Shown here one piece after another: positions 46,701-58,500 of a stretch of 64,000 bases of DNA. The translations under genes were made by a program, and so were the position numbers. This DNA is from Lumbricus rubellus (taxonomy: Eukaryota > Annelida > Clitellata > Crassiclitellata > Lumbricidae): positions 26,751,149-26,815,148 of the forward strand of contig OX243828.1 in the NCBI GenBank assembly GCA_945859605.1, read 5' to 3'. The notes under the pieces were generated by a model that did not search any database, was not told where the DNA came from, and saw only the letters and a list, made by a program, of their open reading frames with translations. The stretch's first letter is position 1; every line of letters starts with the position of its first letter.

Positions 46701-49471
46701 AGAAGTACTAATGATGGTAGAAAAAAAGATCTCTGCTGGACACAGTAAAGATGAGACAAAAGAATTGGGTGGTCATTTGCTGCGAGGTAACTCACTGCAG
46801 AAATAAAGAATTAATTGAAGGAAGATTGGAGGTAAAGAGGTGCAGAGGAAGACCTAGACAAAAACTGCTGGACGGGATGATGGAAGAGGGATACAGAGAA
46901 CTTAAAAACATGGCACAACAGTGTGAAAGATGGAGACATTGGACATTTGGACCCGCCACTTGGCAGAGAACCTAAAGAAGACATAATAAACACTAGGAAA
47001 ATGTTTACTTTTATCCTTGCTGGTTTCATGTGTGAATTTGAGCTAATTTTATTGTGTCACATTCATAGGATGATAGGCATGAGACGGTTGCTAAACTAAA
47101 AAGCAAGTTGCACAACTGGCACTGTTGCATCAAATAAAAACCAAATCAGCGTAGATCACACAAGAAGGCAACATACAGTTAACAGTCAGTAGGGACAATA
47201 AGAAATAACAAGAACATAGTCATAGCGTAGTTTGTATGCTTACAGTTGTCAAACTTTTTGATGGCAAAACTTGCACTTGACTAGTCTAAAAGAATGAGAC
47301 AGTAATACTAATAGTACAAGTAAGATTCGGACCTGTAATAGCTTAGCCTGATACTACAGAATGCAGTTACTGAATGTCTCACAATGAAAGTACAAAGATG
47401 TTGCTTGTCTGTTTTCTATAATGGTTCATTAAATATTGTTTAAAGCAATCGACGTGCAGACCATTAAATTGTTTCATGATTGTGTAGTCTATATTTTCAG
47501 AATAGAATCAATACTCAAATATATAGATAGAGATATGAAAATTGCTTATGAAGATGCAGGAATGGGTTAAGCAGTGTGAACACTATTTTGTCATATGATG
47601 AAGACTGATGTGAAAACTTATCCTATGCTGACGATTAATATTATGAAAATTGATGTTCATGAGGTAAAAGACTTGTTTGAAAACTTGATATCCTATGCTG
47701 ACGATTAATATTATAAAAATTGAGGTCTTCACGCAGGTATGAAGTTTTTAGCAGTATCAAAATGAAGCTAACAGAAATTGAGATCTGAATGTGATTTTAA
47801 TGTCAATTTTTGTTTCTGACACAGAGTGAAGTCATATTCAGCGACTATGGGAATAAGGAGATAGTTGATAATCACAAAATGGTGGAGCTTCCCGATTGCC
47901 TGATACAGCCTAGTCCTCTGGCATCACAGTATTCCCTTTATGGAGTGCAGGCAGTCGATGATCCTACCATCTGTGTTCAAGTATGTAACATTATTAATTA
48001 GTAACTTCTGCTGTAAAGTTGGAGCGCCTCTGAGTAGAACCCTTGAAGAGGCGCTATATAAATCACATAGATAAAGTGTGTAATGCATTAGCCATGAACC
48101 TATGTTGTACCTAATTCAGGCTTCTATCAGAACACTCACTGTCCAGATCAGCCTGCTAAGACAGAGGTAGGCTAATGCTATAGTATAGACCAGTGGTTCC
48201 CAACCTTTTTGGACTTTAGGGCCACTTTTTCTAAGTTGGAGGACACGAGGGCCACTTTTTCTCAGTTAAAGGACATTAGGGGGCCACAAGGCTAAAATTT
48301 AATTAATTAAAAGCATATAAAATTGTTATAATTGATTAAGAAATAATACAGAATGTTTGATGTTAGTTAATTATGTGTTCTATCCTGTCCGAATTGTCAA
48401 TTTTTTCATATGTTTTTGATAGTTCTTTTAGAGATGAGGGCCATTTGTGGTGGCCTGGCGGACCATTTTTTGAGGCCTCGCAGGCCACTTTTGGCCCGCG
48501 GGCCACGGGTTGGGAACCGCTGGTATAGACGATTTGGAAGAAGTCTTAAATTGTTAACAAAATGGTATTTATAAGCGACTGATCCCAGAATGCACATGTA
48601 CAGAGAGAGAGACAGACGGACAGACAGACAGGTACAAAGGGAGGGAGAAAGGTATTCAGCAGCTGTAATAACTTGTTCACTAAGAACAGTTCTTGTTCTA
48701 GGTATGATCGGAGAAAGATAATATATAAATAATGAAAACTGGTCTTTGTGATGAAATAATTGAATATTGATTAATCTGGGGAATGTTGATGATGGTGTAG
48801 TCTATATTTTCAGAATAAAATCACTACTTAAATATAGATAGAGATATGAAAATTGCTTACGAAGATGCAGAAAAGAGTGTTGTAAAAATGCTAAAGAGAA
48901 TGCCATTAATAATGTAAATATGCCTCAGAATGTGGTGTTATAATGGTGAAAAATGTGCCTGAGAAAGTTTTGTGAGAAGTACTTTTTATAAATGCTTTCA
49001 ATTCTGTTTGCAGGGCATCAGAAAGCTCTCCTGGCTTTTGGAGAAGCCTCTGAAGAAAGCTGTCGTGTATGCAGCCTCGAATGGCACTTCACCCGTGAAA
49101 GTCTGCACGGTCGACGGCTTTAACGTAAATAGGATCATGTGCAGTTCAAAGTTCTGCAACATCACCCCTACAGCGCAAAACATGTGAGTCTTCGCATGGC
49201 AGGTCTGATGTTTCATGTTTCCATGAAAGATTTTGATGATTTTTTTGTAGATATGCTTGCTAACAATGCACTTTTTAACTGTCTGGCCTTGAACAATGTG
49301 CATGTCATTTTTGCATTGGAGAAATCAAAGCTGTACATCAGACTGCATTTACCGAGTATGCGTGAATCTGAACATTTACAAAGAATAATTTTTAAGTTTC
49401 TCTTAGTGGTGCTAAAAGCTTGACAAAGAGAAAAATACTTTTTTTGATCGAACTAATTGTACATTAAAGGC

Positions 49472-49504
<33 letters not shown>

Positions 49505-52500
49505 GCATTTAGTAAGCATCAGTATTTAATGACCATGCTTCAATTACTGACAATGTGACCTGCTCAAGGTCCCTACCATAGAGATGTATTAAAATATAAC
49601 GCTAGAGGGAATATCACGTCTATACATTGAATTTCGTTCTCAAAATCCCTCCCGACCAATCACATACCGTCTAGTTCCTCCCGACCAATCACATACCGTC
49701 TAGTTCCTCCCGACCAATCACAGGCGATTTCTCACACCAACCGTAAATTAGAGAATTCAAATCTGATTGCAGGGCCGATACGTCATCGTACATCTCAATG
49801 GGTCTAGTTCGCTTGGCTTGTGACGTCACTGGCGTGATTTCCGTTAATATTATAAGGTCGTTGGTGACTTCACTTTTTCATGCAGCGGAGATAGGCCATA
49901 TTCTCTCTAGCCTATATATTTTATATATATAGCGTACATCTCTATGGTCCCTACGCAGTATTATCATCTGAGGGGCGGCTTGAACTCATGCTCTCCACAT
50001 TACAAGGTGAATGCTCCAACTCTCTTTCACCAGTGTCCTATGGCTATCAATCATCAATTTATTGAGTCAATGTATGCAACAGTAACTAACATTTTGTCAT
50101 TCCAGGAGCTTGCAAGCAATATTTTGGTCACAAAAGAAAACCCAGAAGGGACTGCAGAGTCCAGCTGGTTAGGGCCACCTATGTAGATTGTCTGGAACTA
50201 GATGGTTGACAGGAGTTGTTTATTTTATTTATTTATTTATCCATTTCTTATAACGCCTCTTCAAGCTCTCTACTCAGAGGCTCTTCCGACTACTGCCCGG
50301 ACACTGCATTGAAGTTTCACGCCGAAGTGCCCAAGCTATTGCAAGTGTAGGACTTGCTCAAGGTCCCTACGTGGCGGCTTGAGGTGGATTCAAACCTGGA
50401 CGCTTCGGCTCCAAGGCAACGAACCCACCATTACACCACCGCACCCCGCTCGACATATTTGCTTGAGCGACATTACAGCATTTGTTTGAATGATATTATT
50501 GTTTGGATTTGGATTTCTGTGTTTGATGTTTTGTAGCTGCGAAAAGAATCTATCCTCCGTTGTCCAGTTGCCCGGCGCGTCTTCTGGCGCCGCACAGAAG
50601 AACGACGACCAGCAGTCAGACAAACCTCGCGGTCTCCTCATCCACGGCTTTCCCGTGCATTGGACCGACACGAGCGTGCGAGACGGGCTCTTTCACGACT
50701 ACAAGAAGTACTATCGGGGAGTAACTGTGATCGTCGAAGGGCAGGGCGATGCTCGGTACGCTGTTGTCAGCTTCAAGAAGTGAGTAGCACGGTTTTAACC
50801 CGTTTACCGTGTAATAAAAATTTTAATAGCTAAAACTGGACGAGTTAACTCGGGGATCACGGTAAAAAGGTTAAGAGACTTTTGTTCATAAAATGTAAAG
50901 TTGATTCAAATATGTGTTTCAGTGATTGCAGGACTAATAAATGGTAATTATGTTCATGACGCTTTTCATATCTAATGACTGTCGATTATCACATGCATTT
51001 ATTGTGTGTTGGGAAAATGATATTTGTCCTATAGACTTGTATGTGTATAGGGGTAATTGGATAGAGATATTTGCATGTACAAAGCCTATTGGTTCCTCAC
51101 AAAAGATGTTGTTTGATATCTGTTCAATGAGTCAGTATATGTAGATCTGTTTCAGTAATCTTGTGTTTTTTTATTAAATAAATATGAAAAGAGATACATA
51201 CATTTTTTTAGATGGTACTCTGGTTTAAGAAGCTGGTCTTTAAGAGAATCATTGAGTATTGTGAGGTTATTCATTCACTCATTTAAAAGATTTGTATGGC
51301 ACCCCTTCAAAAAACCTACTCAGCAATGCTACCAGCCCATTATTGTTTTGATTATTACATTTAATAGCATAAAAGCAGAAAATTTGTTTTCCTTGAACAA
51401 AGAAAATTTGTTTAATTTGAACTGTACCTTATTTTGCATATTGCTATTAACTTTGCTTTGCTAGACATGAGGATGCAGCTAAGGCATTGGAAGATTCGAA
51501 AGACAAGAGGTTGTTTGGAACTAAAGTCACTGTCACTACGCATCCAGGATTTGGTACGATATGATCTTGATTTTCATTCATTCTGAGAATTTATATAGCA
51601 CCTCTTTAAGAAACCTATTGTATTGACTTTGTAAATTTCTCCGGCTTCATCCTGTTATTTGTTTTATTATCACTTTAGCATTGCTTACTGAGCTATTCTG
51701 CTCACCAGTTTCGACTACAGATTGTAGTTTGTAAATTGTTCTTCAAATAAGTAAATAAGTGAGTGTGTCCTTTAGTTAATGGACTAGACACTTAATGCTT
51801 TACAATAGTTACAAGTAATTGTGGCTGATAAATGATAATTATGAGAACAGATAAGGTGAACTATTGCTTTTCTGATGTGCAGAAATCGAGAATTCTGAGA
51901 ATCATTCGTGCGATCCGGATCACAACGAGTATTCGCACAAGGCGACGCGGACGTTGTTTGTCGGCAATCTGGATAAGAAGACGACGAAGGACATGCTGAG
52001 AGAACTCTTCTCAAAGTACGGGTACATCATTGTAAGTAACAATGCCTCTGTTTGATTTCACTTCAATTGGGAATAAACATTCAGGTTTCAGCAGATCTGT
52101 TTGCTTCAGAAACACTTTTAGGGCACTTTGTATGCTTGACAGATCTATGAAATAACAGTAGCTGCTAATTGTGCTCTGTTATTAGTAGCTATATAATTCG
52201 GTGTAATCATATGATATGACTTGTGTCGTGGACTCTGACTTTGGCTGTGCAGCTTTTTCAGCAGTCACTGTGCATTAATATTGGACTTTAACCCTCAGGC
52301 TACCAAGCTTTTTTGTAACACTGACTACCAAGGGGGGGGTTACCACCCCCCTGGATTTTGGGTTTGGTTTGAGATATCATAACTTGTAATACACCTATGG
52401 ATTCAGCATTCATTTCTGCACAAAATGGTATATTTAGGTTTAAAATATATGAAAGCACCCCGAAGTTATGAATTTTTTACCATAGGCACTCGTCGATTCC

Positions 52501-55500
52501 ACAAAATGTATGCTTTCGCATAAGCAAAATATTAGATTCTGTGAGTTTTTAACATAATTTATTTAATTAAAAATAGTTTACATATAATAAAGTCCAATAT
52601 TCAACTATAAAAACTAGTAATAAGTTAGTTTTAGTTAAAATAAAAAGAGAAAAAACATGTAAAACATGCTGAAAAACGTTTACGCAGACTTATCGGTTTG
52701 CGTTGTAAAAAAACCCAACATTTTCACACATTTAAATTTATTTTGAGCACTTCCGGTCATCAAATGTCAAATTAATTGGTATAAAAATAGCCCTAAATGC
52801 CCTCTATAGAATGACATAATTTATTTCTCTTAAAAAAATAAATTATGAATAATTTTTAATAGGAAAAACATGAAAATTTTATGAAAATAAAACACCTTTA
52901 TTTATATTTTAATTTATTTTGAGCACTTCCGGTTGTCCAAAGACAACTCACTGAGCATGGAAATGTAGCCCCACATTCCCTCTACAGAATGGTGTAATTG
53001 TTGTCTCTTCATGTCAAAAGACGGATAAGATACAGCCGATAATCTAAGGGGGGTGGTATCCACCCCCCTGGTGCCTCGGGTATATCGGGTATACCTTTTG
53101 AATGGTATGGTATATCATCACACATTTTAGCTCAAAATGTGTGCAAATGAATCCTCTACAGCTACCTAAAACGTCAAAATTTTATTCCTAACGAAAAAAG
53201 TTTGATTTGGGAAAAACCTAGGGGGGGGGTGGATACCACCCCCCCCCCCTGGTAGCCCGAGGGTTAAATGCCACTGTAGAAGTCGGTAGATTAGAGATTT
53301 CTTGTCGACTTGTACTTTTGGAAGTCTATCCTATCTGGTGCCTCTTTTTGCTGAATCAAGACCACTTTTCTTTCTTGGTCTCTCGTACTGGGAGTGCCTC
53401 TGACTAATTTGTAGACACAGTACAATACAGACACTACATCATAATGAGGTTGGAATTTTCTGTGGTTATTCTGTTATGTTGATTGAACATAGGAATACTT
53501 GTCGCTCACAGCATTTGCTGTGATTGGGATTGCATTTTGATTGTATTTATAGTATAAATTCTTAAGTAAACTGTTATTACAGTTCAAGATTGTTGTATAT
53601 TTTGAAGGAAATTGATATCAAGAATCCACGACGAGCTCTTTCTTACGCATTCATACAGTTCGACAACATTCGTAGCGTTGTGCAGGCGCTACACGACATG
53701 GACGACACGCGCATCGGGGCTCATACAGTTAAGGTAAATACTGACAAGATTTTTTCAATGACATTATCTTAATATTGTGTTTGGTGGTGTGTTTGCTTTT
53801 AACATTGAACATTGTATGAAACTTTCATACAGAGCGTGTGACACTGCAGACAATATTATTGGACCCACCACCAAGAATTCTTTTTGCTGCGTAGTCGCAG
53901 TACGTAAAAAGGGACAAGGAATTCTCCATGGGATGCTCATACTTCATACTTTCTCGTACATTGGAACAGTCTGCTATTAAAATTGTTAACTCGTTCGTTA
54001 CAAACAGCTCGTTGTTAAGTTGTCTTAATCACATCGTTTTAAAGCTATTGGATGCCATGAATTTATATGGTGCCATAACAATTGAGCAATATTGTGAGTG
54101 AAGGACTTGCCCAAAATCCTTACACGGCGAGGTGGATTTGAACCTCGAACCTTCCGGCTCCAAGGCAACGACGCCACCACTACATCACCGCGCCCCACAA
54201 TTTTAGCATAGATTTAAGAGTCCACTGAACCGGCAGATCGAATAGCGAGAGGAAGTTTGTTCCAGCATCAAGGACCAGCGACCGAGAAAGCACGATCACA
54301 GAAGCACGTTCTCATCATCCGCACATGCCAATCGATCCTCCCAGAGGATCGGAGCCGAAGCCCGGCCGCGGAGGAATGAGTCTCTGTAAATCATGAGTCT
54401 CTTTGCAGCAATCATGCATTTACTGCTGATGGCTGAGTTGAGATTTGACCTTGGGATGTTTATGCATACTATTGTTAAAAGGAGATTGTTGAACAGCGAT
54501 TAAATCATTGAAAAGCATCAAGATAATATTGCCATATTAGTAGAAGGGGTTTAAGGTATTGGTAAACACTATGGCACGAAGAGCGCACAGATGTGGAATC
54601 ACTTCCCAAAGATCCACTCGACCTTCCATTCCGCAGATGACGTTTGTCGATTGAGCAGTAGGACGTGACGGAGCCGTGCATGGCTGCCAACGTTGAAATC
54701 AACTCCTGTAATTGCTTGTGATCATCCGTTCATAACATTACGAATTGTAATCATTCTGCATTTTCGGTTTGTAATTAAACAAAGATTATTATTACTTATC
54801 ATTATGTTTAACCCTTTAATGCCGGAGGGTATAGGATTTACCATGCCATTACTACCATCTCGGCATTAAAGGGTTAACTGTTGACGTTTAGATTGTTTGT
54901 ATAAGGATGGATTTTTTCATCTTTTCCAGCTTGGCTTTGGTAAGGTCGTTCCATGTTCCTGTGTCTGGGTGGATGGAGTTTCCGACACTGTATCGGAGAA
55001 ATACCTCACGAACCAGTTTCTCAAATTCGGAGTCGTCATGTCGACGTACATCGATCGCAGAACTGGGAGGGCGCTCATCTTCTTTGAAACGTCGGACCAT
55101 GCGTCGGCAGCCATCAGCGAAATGCGTGGGAAATGCATCCTCGAGAAAAAGATACAGGTCAGTGTTCAAAGCGTCAAACCTCCCATTTGAAATTTATTTG
55201 TTTCTTGCATTTGCTATAGCGCCCCTTCAGGCACTCTACTCAGAGGTTCTCCCGACTACAGCGCGGAAACTGTATCGGAGTTTCATGCTGAAGCGCACGA
55301 TCAATTGCGAGTGAAGGACTTGCTCAGGGTCCCTACACGGTGGCTTTAGGGGATTCGAACCTGGAACCCTCTGGCTCCAAGGCATAAAACCCGCCACGAC
55401 ACAGGTTCCCCTACAGGTGGGGAAACCCCCCCATGAATTACTTTGTTGTTAGCAGGCTTCATTGTATCGTGATTATGTTCTAAAACTGATTTAAACGGAT

Positions 55501-58500
55501 TCAACATCTTTTCAGGCATACATACATACATACATACAAACCGACACGCATACATACAAACAAAGGATCTATGGTACCATGAACTTCTGTTAACAGCTGT
55601 ATTACAAAGTATGGGTAATTTTTTGGATCCACATTTTGAGCTTATTTCTTGGCTTATTTCTATACACGTAAGTTTACACTTTGTTCTTAACAAAGCTCTA
55701 TTGCTTATGCTGTGTCATCATTGGCTCTAAAACTCATTTGCGTTGCTTCTTTTTCTGAGGTGGACTTTGCCAGCGATGATTGTCAAAATCTCTTTCTCGA
55801 CAACATGGAAACGACCGGGCAGCTGCGACCTGCAGACCGACCTGAGGACCGTGCGAATCGAGGAGACTGCGCTTCGGATGGACCACAAGAATTCATCGGG
55901 CAGAGGTGAGATCCGAAGATTCAAGATTCTACTTTCACCTCAGGTGGCCAGTAAGCGGTGAACCTTTGCTTGGTGACCATTGGCTGCTACATCACTCTTT
56001 GAAGTTTGAACCCATGATACATTTGATAAATAAAAACATGGTTATTCAGATGTTGTTGCCACAGCGGCGAAGTTCATGTCTGCAGAGTAGTGATTCTGTA
56101 ATGGAAATTGATATGGGAAGTTTGTGGGCACGGTTTGCATTGTGCTAGTTAAGAACCTTTCTGGTTATTGATAAGAGGCATGTGATAATTCTGCTGCTTG
56201 CTGCTAACCTACAATTATTATCCACTTAATATGGGTAGTTTCAAAATGTCTGATTCACTGTCTCTGTGAATGAGGTGTTGCTGTTGTAACTTGTTAGTGT
56301 CTATCAAGTTAAGTTTCTAGATATGTTGGATTCTTTTTTCACTTTGGTTCTTTTCTTCTTCATCTTTTCTCTATTCCGTCAAATGTGTGGTGACCATGAG
56401 ACCTTTACAAGACGTTTCCACATTCCTATGTCTCTTGTAGTGTCCACGGCCTTCCTCAAATCCAGGTTCTTTTCTCTCATGTCTTCCATTATGTTATCCA
56501 TCCATGTCTTTTGCTGTCTGCCTCTGCTTCTTACTCTCATCACGTGGCCGTCCAGAGTCGCATTTGATAGTCTTTCATGAGTCTTTTTTTGCTGATCTTG
56601 TCTGCTACTTTTTCTTCCGCTCCTAGATCTTCCCGTGTCTTCTCGTTCCTGATTCGATCTCTCCAGCTCCTGCCATGCAGTATTCTACTTAGCCAGCTCA
56701 TTTCTGCCACGAATAGCATCCTCTCATCCTATTTCCGCAAACACAAGTACTCGGGAGCCATAGAGTCGTACCAGAACCACCAGCCTCATCTTTGGTGCAG
56801 TACTTCTTTGACTTATTGGTTGCAATGTGTCAAGTCAGAGATTTGATATTACATGAAGATATCGTTTGATTTATTATTAATAAATGAATAATTGAATATA
56901 TCATATTAAACGTTGCGGTGTGACAGCGTTTCTAAACTTGTTCTGTGTTCTTGATTGAATTGTTAGATTGCCGTTGTGTGGTGGTCCTCAGAAGTACTTC
57001 GACGGTGGTCATCCGGCGGATGAAGCGGTTTTCTTCGACTCGTACGAACGCGAGCTGAAGGAGTATGGTTTCTCGAGACGCGGCCGTGGTGACGTCAGTC
57101 CTTCCATGGACCGACATCGCAGCTACCGCGGTGCCGTCGGGGGTGCCGCCGACAGTCCCCGGAGCAGCCGATACAGCAGTCCGTCGCGGGAACGACTGGA
57201 CGGGGACCCGTTCGCGTTCAGGTACAATGACGCAAAGAACAAGGACAGCGACCCGAACTATTCCGGAGAAAGCCGCAAGGATCGAGCTGTCGGTGGCGGT
57301 GGCAAGCAGCACAAGTTCCAGGCGGGGTACAGTCCGGCGAACAGCGACTTCAGTCAGATCAGCAAGGGTCGGACTTCGAAGCGAGACAGCAGGAGCAGGA
57401 GTCCCATTTCAGGGAAGCCGAGATTCCGAAAGGAGCGTTCGACGTCGCCGACGAGCAAGGACTATCTCTGGAACTCGACGAGCACCGACGAACTCGGAGC
57501 GTATCATATGACGTCTCGGCGCGGCTCCAAGGAGTCTCTCGACTGTTACATTTTCTCGGAAAAGCCGGGGAAAGTTTACGGAAAACCGCCGCACGCTGGA
57601 TCTAGCTCTAAGAAGTCACGTTCGTCACGATGCGACGATGACAGTGACGTGATGTCGGACCGCGACCGCAGCCTGCGTGGTCTTGAACAGCCGCTGCTTC
57701 GACCGTGGAGGATTACCGACGAACCGGGTGCGAGGCGGCGTTCCTCCGTTGAGCTTCCGAGTTTGGGGTCTGTGCGGGGCGAGTTTGGAGCGGAATTTGG
57801 CGCCACCGACTCTGTTCCCAAGCACCAGCTCTCCCCGAAGTACGACGAACAAGCTTCAGGCGGTGGTTCAATGGATTTATCTTTGGTGAGACGCTTCAGC
57901 AACGATGAAGGCATTGCGTGGTGTGACGACGATGAACCCAACTGTGAGAGCGACATTAAACTGCCGCCTGATCCTCTGAATGTTAAACCCGCAACGGATC
58001 TGGAACCATGCGCCGCAGAATCGACGGCCGACGCAGCAAAAGTCGTAGTCGCCGACAAGGACTTGCTCGAGTCGGACGACTCCAAAGTCGTGTCGACGTC
58101 AAAGCAGAACGCCTCCGACTCGGACGTATCCGATCTCCTGTCGCCTACGCCATCCTTACCTTCCATCGAGGAACGAATCCGTGCGCTTGACGACATGCTG
58201 AAACTCGTGGGGCAGGGCGGGTCGAAACCGGTGGGTAGCAGCAGCAGCGCAATCGAAATCTCACCCGCTCCAGCTCTCAATTACCTCAGATGGTTGCCAA
58301 ACGCGAACACATATTCCTCGATGCCTTTCCAGAGCGCCGTTGATGGAGGCCAGGACGGTGTGACACCGGCCATTTCTTCGAACCCTTCCTACGGCTACCT
58401 CAGCTCTCCGGCCGTGGGAGATATACCTCGGTCCGGATGGAGTACACCCGTGGTGACGCCGGGGAACAGGCCGAACTGGAATGCGACGTCCAGCGTTGGT

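Larger units (their letters stand above)
44175..49183 (+). other. Exons 2-5: extended Tudor domain
   Basis: Exon 2 (44175-44327) gives VATHVETPCVFYARKASDTD, the N-terminal staphylococcal-nuclease-like half of an extended Tudor domain. Exon 3 (45327-45395) gives YGAQYDRQWCRC. Exon 4 (47825-47980) gives SEVIFSDYGNKEIV with the hallmark DYGN at residues 446-449, then ELPDCLIQPSPLASQYSLYG. Exon 5 (49014-49183) supplies the closing half, KKAVVYAASNGTSPVKV. In most extended Tudor domains the core reads WYR; here it is WCR, so one aromatic-cage Tyr is Cys. Phe444, Tyr447 and Asn449 are kept. Such domains bind methylarginine, classically on Piwi proteins. Confidence 0.85.
50537..55905 (+). other. Exons 6-11: three Spen-type RRMs
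   Basis: The first RRM (50537-50779, 51465-51553) has GLLIHGFPV, TDTSVRDGLFHDYKK and ARYAVVSFKKHEDAAKAL, then FGTKVTVT. The second (51883-52031, 53608-53733) has KATRTLFVGNLDKK and IIEIDIKNPRRALSYAFIQF. The third (54930-55157, then 55760 on) has LGFGKVVPCSCVWVDGVSD and ends KKIQVDFAS. The KATRTLFxGNL, LGFGK and KVDFAxxxxQ signatures identify the Spen/SPEN family over generic RRM proteins. Exons 9 and 10 start and end in phase 0. Confidence 0.93.

Noticed and set aside
50106..50186. Alternative exon after exon 5 with acceptor GTCATTCCAG
   Set aside because: In the required frame it ends after about 20 codons. Exon 6 at 50537 fits the phase and continues the frame. It may still be a minor alternative end.
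53777..53980. Open frame following exon 9
   Set aside because: It continues past a good donor at 53734 in another frame, and no conserved sequence is present; treated as intron.
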